A DNA stretch of 64,000 bases from Allium sativum (Eukaryota; Streptophyta; Magnoliopsida; Asparagales; Amaryllidaceae): contig CM060922.1 of the NCBI GenBank assembly GCA_030737875.1, forward strand, positions 230,744,335 to 230,808,334, read 5' to 3'. The notes under the pieces were generated by a model, which was given only the letters and a program-made list of their open reading frames with translations, was not told the origin of the DNA and searched no databases. The first letter of the stretch is position 1, and each line of letters begins with the position of its first letter. Both the position numbers and the translations under genes were made by a program. Positions 34,996 through 47,977 of the stretch are shown here, piece by piece.

Positions 34996-36284
34996 TGAAA
35001 GAGGCTATGCAGCGGTAGGATCGTATAGAATGGAGTATAGGATATAATATCTATATAGCAGAGTAGAAAGCAGTAAATCACACAGTCGATTTATACTGGT
35101 TCGGACCACTGTCCTACGTCCAGTCCCAGACTCACTTCTGGTATTTCACTAACACTAAAACCCTCACTTCACCCGGAGGAATAGGTTCACAATTACCTGA
35201 ACCACTGAACGGGATTTCTTGCTTCAACCACTGAAGAGGTCTTCACTATTACAAAGGTTTTTGACTTTTGAATGTGTTCCAAACAACACAGAGTAGTCAC
35301 AATATAGTACAACACTCCTATAGCCCTCACAAATGGTATTTTAATGGATGTGCAAAGGGAAGAATTAATAGTAAATCGATTATAAAGGATAGGAATGAAA
35401 ATAATCGATCGCTTTGATAGAATTTGAGAAAATAATAGTTGTAGAGCAATTTTAGAGCAAAATCAATAAATTTGATCAAAGTAATTCTTGTAAAATCAAT
35501 GGAGATGTTTGGGGCTTATATAATGATGAGGGGATGTCATTAGAATAGTCCCAACCCTTCTGAAAGATCAAAAAACTGAAAAGATTTAGTGAAAAACGAA
35601 GTGTCTTTCATAAAATATAGCCGTTATTTACAGCACTTAAGACAGCACTGAACAGTAGCGTTTGTCCGAAAAACGTTGTCATATGTCTATTCACAATATA
35701 GCCGTTATACCCTTTCATAGCATTTCGAAATATAGCCGTTATAACCTTTAATAGCGTTTCTGTACAAAATGCTACCGTTTTCTGCTGCGAAAAATTCTGC
35801 AAAAACAGCCTTCTATATTCATCATTTTTTTTTGACTTTTTTTATCGTTTTCCTTGCAATAAAAAATTCCAAAAAATTATGAATAATGCTTTATGATATA
35901 TTAGATGTTATATAGAAGTTTTAGGTGATTTGAAGATAATTTGTGGGGTTTTAACAATTCTAGACTATAATGACTTTATATACACTCAACTTATGATATG
36001 CATTCTTCTGAAGCTCTTGAATCTGTTTCTTCTTGTCTTCTTCCATCATTAGAGTCCAAATAGATTTTCAATCACCATAATAGATATTTAAATGCTTGAA
36101 CACTACATAATTGATTAGCATCCTTCATGTATACGCTTTTATCCTCTTTTGTACTGTGTATCTTCATGTTAAACTTATTTTCTTTTCTCTTTTTGATACC
36201 CATGTACCTGCAAGTTAGCTCAGAAGTTCTTTGATATAATTGTATAGTTGTTGTCATCAAAATCCAACAATAGAGTTTCTAACA
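34996..36284 (-). repeat. 5' LTR of the gag-only Copia-type element (1289 bp)
   Basis: The minus-strand TATA (TTATATAAGC, near 35516-35524) is better preserved than in the 3' LTR. Repeated AACGGCTATAT motifs lie upstream of it at about 35615-35740. Confidence 0.92.
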
Positions 36285-39200
36285 AACCATTCCTCCATCG
36301 ATCATGAAGTCAACCATGTTGGGTATACTTACCTCTCAGACCTTAATTGAACCACATTCTCAACTTTGAAATAGTCAAAACTCACACCTTTAAACAGAAC
36401 ATCGCTTACGCGACTCTCGGATTCGATCTAAGAATACACTTCCTTTGCAGAAAAATATGGATTATAACAGTAGCATTACAATTGATGTTTCCAAATATTT
36501 GATTTATAAAACATTGCTTTTAACAACAGCGTTGCAACCACTGTCTAGAATTATAGAACATTTATTACAGCAATAGCGTTCAGATCGATGTTAAGATTTA
36601 CAAAACATCTTTTAAAACAGCAGCGTTAAAATCGCTGTCTAGAATTTACCAACACTTATTATAACAGTAGTGTTAAAATCGCTATCTAGGATTTACAAAA
36701 CATTTATTATAATTTATATTCCAAATGTTAGAATAAAACTCATCGTTTTCATTTTAAACGATTATCCATTTCCCTTATTCACATTCCAATTCGATTTCAT
36801 ATTTCAAATCTAAATTTCTTTTAGATACCTCGTTTGCAACATATTTGCTTTAACCATTATTCATTTTAACCGGTAATACATCAAATCCATTTGATTTTTA
36901 TCATTTCAAGTCCAATTTCATCTATAACTTCTATTAAAATTTGTTCATAGAAAATCTCATTTCTAGGTCCTAAATATTTATAATATCGTTAACAATTTCT
37001 TTTATAACTGCAAAGATTAAAACTAATTTACAAATAACGGTTTCAAAACCTTTACCACTTTTCAATTTATCCCAGTATAAATTCTTCATTAAATTTTAAA
37101 ATGTTGAATCATAATTTGATCCTCTCAGTTAATTGGTAAAAACAAATTTCTATTTAAAATCTCTGCATAAAACCTTAATTATAGCGATTTTACATTCAAT
37201 AAATAAATACCGATTTCCTGTCAAATACTAGTTTCCAATAATAAATTTTTCCCTTCTTCCATAATTATCGTTCATAACTTTAACAAGTTTCCTACCTTCA
37301 AATCTATTTGAAATTCTATTTCTAATTTCGAAAATAAATTTTCTTTTTAAATTTCTTTCCTACGTTTGAAAATACTTCATGATATTAAACACCAAAATTA
37401 TAGGCCAGTATAATTCATCCCAACAAAATTAATCATAGTATATGTATATCACAACATATATCATGATAAAGAATAAACAGTAATAGAAATGTTGAGGAAT
37501 CCAGTTGGATTCCTCCAACCTGTTTCCCTGCATCCACAGATGTTAACCACATCAATAATATTATTTCACATCAATATGAAATATTAGAACTAATAATCGA
37601 TCAACGATGTAATCATATCAACCAATGTTATCAACTATTCAACCAAGCAACCATCACACAGTATAAAATAAATTTTAAAACTCGTTTAAAAAAAATAACG
37701 AGCAGAGTTAGTGAGTTTACTCACCTCGTACTGCAGTTGAAGGTTCTGCTTTTTGTTTCATTTAAAATCGAACGAGCGTGTCATTCTACTTCGAAATTTC
37801 AATAACCCCACTCTTGGTTACACTAGTTCTACAATGTAGGTTTCTTCATTGTGATTCCGACGTAATCGTTTTTATCAGAATCTGGTATGTATAAGATACA
37901 TACGTTACAATATTATGATAACGATAATTAAAATTTTTATAGTTAAATCTTTATTTTAATTCAATATGAGTGCACCTTACCAAATAGCTAATGCCTTGAC
38001 TAAAGTGTTACCGGTCAACGACTTCGTATGGTTTCGGGATGGCCTGAAAGTGGAGCATGTCAGTTACTGACACATCTCAAAACAACAACAATGTAAGTTG
38101 GAACAAATCTATTATGGACTATTAACCCAAACCGGTAGGAAATTAAAGGTCATGTTAAATGAAGCCTAACGTATATCTAAACATTTTTTTGGCCTAAGTA
38201 CAAAAACGAGCCATGTTCGTGTTCTCCGTGTTGCTTTAGATTAAACGTTTTTTTCTTCTAAACAATAATAAAAACATTATATTGACTAATTAAATATGTT
38301 ACCACGTCATCTTCTTCCCCCTTCAGTAACATCATTCCTCTGAAATGTTAACTTCCCTTGCCAATGCATTTTCCACATCTCCAGCCTTTACTTTTTGAAC
38401 CCATGAAAAAAAACATCCCAATTCTTAACTCATAAATATGTTTGATCCACATCTTAATCCACTCTCATACCACTAATCTTTCTTCCTTTATACCTCCTGT
38501 AACCCACTACTCCATAGCCGAACTTCCTAGAATCTGATATCCCTCCTTCCTCTTTTTCACCAAACCACCGTCCTATGTGAAATCAACACCATAAAATAAA
38601 TCCCATACTCCACCACAAAACAAATCTCCCATAGTAATAGTTAACTCTGCAGACACTTCCCCTTTTGCATACAGTACTTCACAAACAAACCGCACCACTC
38701 CAAACTCCTTCTCGAGTTTCACCGAACTGCCATCATCCCCTACAGCTCGCATCACTCCCCCTTTGTTTGATTTTCAGACCCTTTGTGCTGCTACAGTGGT
38801 GAGTCATAGTGAATGATACCATCCCCCTGACATTGGCCTCACAATGATACATGACTTCATCACCACAGCCACACGGTTGGCCTTCCTCCAGAAACACGGC
38901 TCCACCACAGAACACCTTGTCACTCCCTCCTTCCACTATGCACTGCTTCCACTAAATCGCAACCAATAGGACCACCGTACAGTAACTCAGTTCGACATTT
39001 GGGGAACTCGCCACCATCAACGGAAGGAACCAGAGCACACAGGCCTTGGGCCAAAGACAGAGTTCGCGAGTTGAACCAAGATGCTTCAGATCCAATCGCC
39101 AAACTAAGGGAGGAGGAGGAGATCGAATGGATTTCGTGGTGGAAGATGGTGCTGATCAAGGAGTAGGAGAAAACTGAGTATAAGAGCTATGAAACTGAAA

Positions 39201-42200
39201 TGAGCATTCCTTAAATAGAAGAGGAAACAGGACGGGTCGTTTCATGGAGCTCACGTGATCAGCATGGTTTGCGTGGCTCGCACGGTATGAAGTTTGCTTG
39301 ATTAGCATGGGTACACAGCTTGGTACGCACGGAACTGAAAGTGGTTGGATAACACTCTGCTCTATGACTTGGAGGGCACAGTTCTAATGGTTTGGCAAAC
39401 ATGAACTGAAATAGTTGGCAGGCATACCGTTGAAATCTACTAAGGGTAGAGTAGAATTTTTTTTCCCTTTTATTTTATTTTAGTTTATAGTTGTATTTTA
39501 TTAGTTCTTGCCAAGCGGGTCTTCTGATAGCCTTCCTTAGTGTGATGGATATTTATTTGTTTTCAGAATGGACTTTCTTTATTTTATATACATACAGTTA
39601 ACATTTCGCTTGGCACCAATATAAAAGAGCGACTAAACGTTTACAGAAAATAATATCATGTCTGTGACTCAATCGTATCCTTAACGTTAATGAAATGAAT
39701 AATATCGGTATTTAGTGGTCAATACGAAACCCACTAGCTCCCTACCTGATTTGTTTGGTTCTTCGATGAAGAAACATATTGAAGTATTATTTGTTTTGAA
39801 TGCACGTTCTTTGTTGGGTTTTATATATATCATTTCTCCTTTCATGTATATTCAGGTACATGTTGATTGTTATGTTGGGTACATAAGGTTTTCGTCCGTG
39901 TTCGAACTGCTACGGACAGAATTAAGAGTATGATCGTGTCCAGCGAGGTACCACGATCATAAAATTATAATAATATCGGTAGTTTAACTTATATCATGAA
40001 ACCCCAAAATATATAGGGTGCAAAATACTCCAAATAAAAAGTAGTGTATTAAATTAATTAAAAATTTCAGTAAAATTCTAAAAATTAAATTATAACTACG
40101 CTTCAAAAGAACCTTGTCCAAATTCAAGACCGATATTTAAATATATTTAAATAACCATTATGGCCTATATACGATTTTACAGCGACTATTTGAAAATTCT
40201 AAAAATTAAATTATAACTACGCTTCAAAAGAACCTTGTCCAAATCTCGATTTTTCACTTCCATTGGAAAGATACAATTCAATAGATTCAAACGTTTCTTG
40301 TTTTAAAGAAATCCGACTTATAACGAATCATGTATACTCAGTTGGAGTTTAAATCGTAAATTATGAACTACCGCGACTGTTTCGAGCTCATTTTAAATAT
40401 AATTATAAATTATACGTTAAAATATCATTTTATTAAATAAATTATGATATATAATTCAAATAAAATATTTAAAACAAATTTAAATATTCAGAATTCAACC
40501 TCAAAATCCGGGTCGTTACAACCACCATCTTCATCGTCGACTTAACGTCGATTCAGTTATTCAGAATGGGATAAACCCGGTCTTTCTGAATAACTCGCGC
40601 ATATAATAAACAAGTGCTATAAAAACACAACATACGCCTCATTCCAATCCAGAATATTCTTTTATTCAAATATTCTATTCACAATTTAGACCATATCAAG
40701 GTTTTCCAAACTAGTCGGGTTTAGCGAACCTTACCGAAGTAATCATTTATTTAATTTCCAAATCCCAACCTATTCATTCCATGAAGCAAAACTGGTAATA
40801 CTCCATATCTAACACCACGGTGTTATCGGTAAAATTAATTACCATTTCACTTTCAAATCTACTTAAAGATTTAACTATCGCTTGGAGTAAAACTGATGGT
40901 ACTCCATTATCGATCTTTTCATGAATTCGATAAATTTAATTATCCCATTCATGTTCCAATCTAATTAAAGATTCATTAAAACTCAAATTCAGTTTTAATC
41001 TCAAAAATCATTACTTAATGATTATTACAAGTTAAGAAATTAATCTTATCTTTAACTGGGTTAAAGAACTAATGTCATTTAAAACACAGCTCACGATAAA
41101 TCCCAAATCACATCCATTAACAATGGAGTCTTCACGGAGAACAGATCAATATATATAATCGATATAAACTTCCATATCCAACTGATAATATAAATGGAAT
41201 AACGGAAAAGCCCCTGAAATTCCATATATAGTAAAAGTCTTCGTCCACAGAAGTTCACTTCGATTATTACCAAATCAAATTCCATTCCAATTTAATTTGT
41301 TAAATTGGAAAGCCTTACTTTGGAAAATTTCCATTAAATCTTAATAAAAGATTTATATATTCCAAATCCCATTTTATTGTAAATCGGGTTAAAGAACAAG
41401 TGTTATTTAAAATACAGTTCGCGATAAACCCAATTCACATTCCATTTCATTCCAATTAAATGTTAATTAACTGAAAACTCTAATAATCTTAATTAAAAGA
41501 TTTATTATTTTCACACGGGGTTCAAGAATAGTGTTATTGAAGACACCATTCCATCAGTCTCTAACCGTAAATTAGTAAGAGAACAATTCCCTAAGTATTA
41601 ATCCCGAAGGCCGAAATCAACATCAGATCAATACCCAGGAAACCATTCAACTTAGCTAATCTCCAGTTAGTTTCTAATTTTCTTAACTCCATTGGGTTTA
41701 AGAACAGTATTATTAAAGATACCATTCACGACAAACCCAAAATCTCAATCCGTTATTAATCGGGTTAAAGAACAAGTGTTATTTAAAACACCGTTCATGA
41801 TAAACCCAAAAACCATTTTCAATTCAATTCCAATTAAATATTAATTAATTGGTAAACTCCTTTAAATCTTATTTAAAAGATTTATTCTTTTCTCAACTGG
41901 GTTTAAGAACAGTGTTAATGAAGACACCATTCACGACAAAACCAAAATCCAATTTGATATTAAATATAAGGCTCTGAATAGAAATCATATCGGCTTCTAT
42001 TCAATATCGAATTTTGAAACCAACAAATATCGTATTGGAAATAACGATATAAATATATCTTCCAAATTTCCATAACAATGTCCATATAATCACGGAATCC
42101 AATATCAAAATATTCCGTAGATGATTTCTATTCAAATCCATTCCAATTCATTTATTGGAAATTCTGGTTATTTTTAAAGCCATTTCAAAACCAATTTATT

Positions 42201-42614
42201 TATTTACAAATATTGGATTCTAATTCTAGTTCATAACAAGTTCATTTCGATAAAAATATATTTTTGTCTTTTCAAATACGGAATTTTTCATTCCAATTCT
42301 TCCCAAATCATTTACTATGATTTTACACAAATTATTAATATTTTTAATAATTTTGTTATCGCAAATTCAGTCGATTTCCATAAACGGTCGTCGAACTGCA
42401 CTTACAATGACCTTTTCCAAATTTGATTTGGACATAATTCCAAATCCAACCATTAGATTTCAAATTTCTTATATTCTTTGGAAAGCTCTTTTCGATACGA
42501 ACCCAACGTTTCCGGTTTTAGGAGAATCCGACGGTCGGATCTCCCGTAATATCCATTCGAAGTCAATGGTCGAAATTCGCGAACGGCCGCGGCACGGCGC
42601 GTTCTATTCAAACC

Positions 42615-42618
<4 letters not shown>

Positions 42619-42660
<42 letters not shown>
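42619..42660. repeat. (AT)n microsatellite in the solo LTR
   Basis: About 21 AT repeats. Confidence 0.95.
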
Positions 42661-42662
<2 letters not shown>

Positions 42663-43809
42663 CGTTCAAAACGTATTTTATAAATTCGTTTCAAAACGAT
42701 TCCCACTTTTACTTCAATTTTAAATCAAAACTGAATAATCTTTATCATTATAATATTTTTATGATAATCTTTTCAAAATTTGGGATTTTGAAATGTTTTC
42801 CTTTTCGATATTCATTATAAAAATGAACAAAATCGATGTAAATATCGTTCGCGTCAAAATGGCGCACATCTAATCGACATGGCTTTTATTCAACACATGA
42901 ATATTATTATTCCTTTTTGTGAATGTTATTTTAAAATATTCGTTATTTTCCAAATTGGAATGAGACCCAATCAATTACCATATAACGTTGGTTATATGGA
43001 TTTTATACAACACATGTATAACTATCATAATAAATAATCAACCATCATCCAGAGTGCCTTCTACCACTGTATAAGCATTAAAATAAATAAATAACGCTTA
43101 GACAGTATGTCAACCCATCGATCGACATACAACTAAACAACTGGGATTAGTATACGTCAATATCATCCCAATACCCGTGTAGGGTTTCAATCAACAAACA
43201 CATATTTTATTTGTGCAGTTGGGCGATGTGTAAAAATTATCGTCCCAATCAAGATCTGTTAAATAGGTGTACATAAACAAATCATTCGATTTGTACATGA
43301 ATATTCATTTTCATTTCAGGAGAATTCTATGCCGTTCCTTTAAACTTTAAAAGTTATTTTTTTAACGTTAAAATATTTATTTCAACACTTTACTATTTTT
43401 AACAGTTCATACATTCAATAAAAATGATATTTTTAACTAACACTTTTTATTTTAGAAAATTACGGCATTACAACGGCGCGATATTGAAATCGAGTAATGT
43501 CTAGCATTACCCCTCTCCTGATACTGGCTCGCGCCATACACAATAATCAATCCAAACAATTCCAGTCTAATCCCAAACCAAATTAAAACAAACAAATCAC
43601 TCAATCCAAAAACCATAACGCAATACAATCAAACAAGTCGTCCATGATCTGTGGACGACGGGGAGCAGTTCATACATGCAGTTATAAAATAAATAACTGT
43701 ACTAGAAATTTTAGTGAAAAATTCTCACCGTTGGGATCCACTCCGCCGTTTCATTTCTGAATTTCTGAATAGCTTTGTTTAGCCCGATATTCAACGCAGT
43801 CTTTTCTAC

Positions 43810-44320
43810 ACTGTTCATATTAAAAATCACATTTTTATTTCAATGCTATAAAACTCACATTTTTATTTCAACGCTATAAAAATCACATTTTTATTTCTTT
43901 CTACATAATAAAATTCATATTTTTATGGCGCTATCACATACATAAAAAATCAAAATTTTATTCTCCTTTCATACATATAAAAATCGTATTTATATCTCGC
44001 TTACCTACATATAAAAATCGTATTTTTATATCATTACTTATATATTGAAGATCATATTTTTAAAATGATTTCATTTATATAAAGATTCTATTTTTATATT
44101 CATAAAAATCATTCCTTTTCATGCATAAAAATCATATCTTTTCAAATATAGAAATCAAAACTTTTCTATGTTAAAAATCATATCTTTTATACATTAAAAA
44201 TCATATCTTTTTATTTATAAAAATCAAATATTTTTATTTACAAAAATCAAACCTTTATTAACACAAACATCTAATTTTTATTCTAACATAAAAATCTAAT
44301 TTTTATCATCACATGAACTA
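43810..44320. repeat. degenerate AAAATCATATTTTTAT minisatellite
   Basis: A 16-35 bp unit of the form AAAATCACATTTTTAT recurs more than a dozen times with drift. The opposite-orientation solo LTR has a shorter version near 50100-50330. Confidence 0.8.
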
Positions 44321-45584
44321 AATCAATTACCTAAAAAAAAAAAAAAAGAACTCACGGTTGCTATTCAAGGAGGGAAGAGGGGCGTTAGACATCGGGGAGG
44401 CGGGCTTGACTGGCGGATGACCATTAGAGGTGGCGGCGGGGTACTTAGGGGCAGGAGCGGCGGTTGTAAGTGTTTGAGGGGGATTGGGCCCGCGGGTTTG
44501 AAGAGGAGGGAGAAGAGAGAGGCACGAGGGTCTTTGGGGGGGGGTGTGGTGGCGGGTGACGGTGCCAGGGAGGGAGCTGCGGCGGATGGCGTGGGCGGCG
44601 CCTGGAGCGATCGACGATTTGGTTTTTTTTTTTAAAACAAATCAACGGGTTGACTGGAGGAAAGAGAAAGAGTGTGGTGAGGTTTATATATAAAATTATA
44701 TTATATTTACTAATTAATTTCTAAATAGTCTCGTTTTCATTTGAACCCCAAATCAAACCCAACGACTGTCGTACCTAGCTAATTACCCTCATTCCGAACA
44801 CAATAGGATATGTCCTGTAAGCTAATTCGACCATTACGATCAGTTTCCGTTAAATTTAAAATATAAGTCATTATATTTTAATTTCTAACGTACATATTAA
44901 TTCACCGGGGCCACATACGGACCCCAAAAATTCCAGAAAAATAAATCTGATTATGTTTTGACGATACGGTCCTAACAAAAATAATTTCATTGAATTTGGA
45001 GGTCATTTGAAAAACGGCCATTTTTCAGTCGATTAAATTCAAACTAAAAGTGCTGAACACGTTTTCTTTTTCCATGCTCACATATTAATTCCAAAAATTA
45101 TGAGTTTTGGAATCTAACAGTAATTTGACATTCTGGATCCAACAAAAGTGGTTTCGTTGAAAACGGAGGTCGTTTGCAAAATGGCTATTTTTAAGGGCTT
45201 TATATATTATAATATAAATAAATTCCATAACGACTATTCTGAATTTTAAACTGGACGTAACTTTCACTTAGATTATGAAATCTCAATTTCTTACACTCAT
45301 TACAAAGATATAGTTAATACATTCCTAACATTTCTAGTTTTATCCAATTCTGACTTATATTGAATTTTGTATGTTCATTCAAAGTTTAAAATCGAATTTT
45401 CAAACTACCGCGCCATTTCTCGCTCGTAATATAATTAAAATAAATTTATACATTCTAACTTCGATTAAAATAAATTTTTAGTCATTATTATTTAAAATAT
45501 TCATTTTAAATATTCAAAATCCATTAAAACAACCAAAATAAAACAAATTAAATTGGTTCCGATTTTCCCGGTTGTTACAGTTAT

Positions 45585-46021
45585 GTTGAACAGTTTATCT
45601 ACAAAGTTATCCATAAAAATCATAATGAAGGAATACTCTTATAAATAAACAATAACACTTGTTACAAAACAAAACAAAGCGAGTATCGGAGGTTAAAATT
45701 TCTCCCTAATTTAACTGCAACATTTTGATAAATTGTTAGTTAAAGTTATAGTCAATAACAAACAACTGTAAAATGTGATTTGGTAGCATCAAAGTTAAAT
45801 ATCAATTAAGGACACAGAGCTAATTCATATCATTTAAATAATAATTAATTAGTAAAATAGGCTACCGAGAAGTGTAAAAATAGTTTTTTTTTTCATTTAG
45901 AACGCAAAATAATCATGTATTTTAAAATGCTCATATAAGTATTTGTACACTCGCTAAAAACTACAACCACAATTATGGTTTATTGCCTTAATTAAGTGCA
46001 AACCTATCAGCCTTTAAAGAT
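45585..46021. other. unassigned flank of the first nest
   Basis: AT-rich, with no coding or element signature seen. Confidence 0.5.
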
Positions 46022-46285
46022 GATAATGGGAAACAAAATAAGAAAACTGAGGGCTTATTTGAAATAAATGACACACACAGTTGTTAATATATCGACCAAT
46101 AAAAAGTAGATCGACATGCACTAAATGCGTTCAATATGGATGATAATAAACTACGTGCTACCCTTCACGGCCTTGCGATAATATAACAAAAATTATTAGG
46201 CAAAGATTGCAAGAAAACTAAAAGGGGTTTAAAAAATATATAGGAACTCAAAATATATAGTGATACAAATACTAAATGTGTGTGC

Positions 46286-46337
<52 letters not shown>

Positions 46338-46395
46338 CAATGAAAAGTTAATATAGAGTATGGGGTCAAAAACGCAAAGCATGCACCATTTTTTA
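46022..46395. repeat. dispersed repeat, copy B, with an embedded TG/TA microsatellite
   Basis: Direct-orientation relative of 3040-3385. A (TG)n(TA)n tract at 46278-46335 sits where copy A has TATATGGCACC. Confidence 0.75.
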
Positions 46396-46788
46396 AAGAA
46401 AGTCACTTTTCCAATACCGAGTATGAGAGAGAACGAGACCCGAAAGCCAAACTTAAACACCTGTGAGAAGCCGACCTTCTCTAGAAAACCTAGGTAGTTG
46501 TAATGAGGAGGGGGTCATAACAACAAAGATTCTGGTGAACAGGAAATGTACAACACATATTATAATACACTGATGTATTCCGTTTGGCTCAACCAAAGAT
46601 GTATGCCTGCCAAGGTTAGTGATTCTAACCTAACCTTGTGAATGTTTACGCACGCCATTGCTACTCTTCCCAAAGTAGTATTCCCAAAGTATGATACCGA
46701 GATAGATCGTTTACGCACATATTGGTGAAGCCTTTGTACCAGAACATGGCTGGTTATTTAATCGAGGTTAGAACCCTAGTTACAGAGT

Positions 46789-46820
<32 letters not shown>

Positions 46821-47977
46821 TTTCATTCACTCTTCCTTCGCCATTTAATGTCTTGCTATCGATGATATATAGAGTGGATCTCTCTGATCGCATAAGACCC
46901 TAGGCGGACCTATTGGTCACTTCTTATTCCTCTATAACTGATCTGATGTTAACATAAACTAGAGGGCACTAGCTACGAGACCTACAAGTTAAGGCTTCCA
47001 TCATTCACGTGTATACTCTTACCCCGTATAAGGTAATAGATGGTATTTTATAGTTCGATATGCCTTCTAGCTGACCTTATTAGATAACCCCCTTAGTCGC
47101 TTACTACTTCTCGTATGATAGGTAACCATATCTGACATTTATAATTTTCAGGTTTGGGTAGGCCCACACACACCTTCCCTTTAAGACTCCTAAACTTAAA
47201 GACCTATTCCCAGGTGGACTCTTCAACCTCATTCGCTTAAGACCTAGGAAGCGGACTATATGCGAAGATTAATAGGTTCTTACACCATTAGCCTTTAATA
47301 CTTTTCCCTATTGGGATAAAGTGGGGTTACTTGTTAAGTCATTCCCATTTAGTCCCCCTACACGGAAATATTATGCGCACATGATTAGTTATCATCACGG
47401 GTTCCTACGGTTAATAATATTTTACATTATTAACCTACTAAGTTCAACCCTATTTTAAACTATAAGTTCTATATTTAGTAATATAAATAAGAAAAGTTAT
47501 ATCCTCTTTACCTTGGGATATTTATTAAGTTACTTCCTTAATTAGAACTTAGTATTTAAACAACAAACAATAATTAGAACTTAGTATTTAAACAACAAAC
47601 AATATCCACTAATCACCTTATTACGCATGTTTACTTCTTATTTCTTTGTTTATTGCCATTTTATGACCATAATGTCATATTTTCCTAAGGCAACATTTAT
47701 CAGTCCCAAGGTATGTATTTTTTGTACCCCAACAGACAATTACTATTCTTATATATTTATTTATTCGTTGCTTGTTATATATACATATTATTTGTGAACT
47801 AGACCTCTAAAATTATGTTGACCACTTGTGGATGTTGGATTTGTCGATCGACTCCGAGCAGGCTTCTACCACAAGTTGAAATTAACCTCATGTCTTGATA
47901 CATCTATATTTATGCATTAGACCTCTCACATTAAGCTGACCACCTGTGGATGCTGGATTTGCTGTTCGGTTCTGGGC
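46396..47977 (-). mobile_element. diverged LTR-like sequence hosting the second solo LTR (left part)
   Basis: The region resembles the LTR of the Gypsy element at 53142-62257 in general order: a stretch like 54500 with TTAACC and CCCTATTTT, then a structured motif. Two copies of that motif occur near 47800-47900 and 47925-47982. The second resumes after the insertion at 62366. An (AT)n tract lies at 46792-46819. A 31-32 bp tandem duplication with core TTAGAACTTAGTATTTAAAC lies at 47541-47604. Boundaries are unknown. Confidence 0.45.

Larger units (their letters stand above)
32135..36284 (-). mobile_element. Copia-type element with gag only (TR-GAG), 4.15 kb
   Basis: TSD AACCA lies at 32130-32134 and 36285-36289. 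LTRs are 32135-33424 and 34996-36284, starting TGTTAGAAAC on the minus strand. A PBS (TGGTATCGGAGCT, 34981-34993) and a purine tract (AAAAAGGGGGAGAA, from 33425) set the minus orientation. Only a gag-like coiled-coil frame is inside, and pol is absent. It is inserted into the LARD LTR, and the other LARD LTR shows the empty site. The LTRs differ by many substitutions, so it is not recent. Confidence 0.93.
22772..40520 (-). mobile_element. LARD: non-coding LTR retrotransposon with 6-kb LTRs
   Basis: The whole element is flanked by ACCAC (22767-22771 and 40521-40525). LTRs at 22772-28760 and 30367-40520 start TGTAATGGCC and end GGTCGTTACA on the plus strand. The second is about 5999 bp once the nested insert is removed. 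A tRNA-iMet-type PBS (30351-30364) and a purine tract (28761-28774) set the minus orientation. The 1.6-kb internal region has no gag or pol. The element needs enzymes supplied in trans. Confidence 0.94.
30367..40520 (-). repeat. LARD 5' LTR, split by a Copia-type element
   Basis: The halves 30367-32134 and 36290-40520 together equal the other LTR in length to within about 10 bp. Compared with it, a local replacement near 40194-40243 copies a segment from about 120 bp upstream. Confidence 0.93.
21274..45579 (-). mobile_element. solo Gypsy-type LTR (about 6.55 kb) split by a LARD
   Basis: The outer edges are TGTCACGACCC (left) and GGTTGTTACA (right), flanked by GTTAT at 21269-21273 and 45580-45584. 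The minus strand therefore begins TGTAACAACCGG. Removing the 17.75-kb LARD leaves about 6552 bp with no PBS, PPT or coding domain, as in a solo LTR left by LTR-LTR recombination. It aligns along its length with the plus-strand solo LTR at 47983-62365, for example CGTCCACAGATCATGGACGA against CGTCCACAAACCATGGACGA. A minus-strand TATA (TTTATATATAAACC, near 44682) lies upstream of a GC-rich leader at 44360-44640. Confidence 0.88.

Noticed and set aside
44417..44645. GC-rich frames with Gly/Arg or Pro/His-rich translations
   Set aside because: They fall in the leader region of a solo LTR, with low-complexity translations on both strands and no family resemblance.
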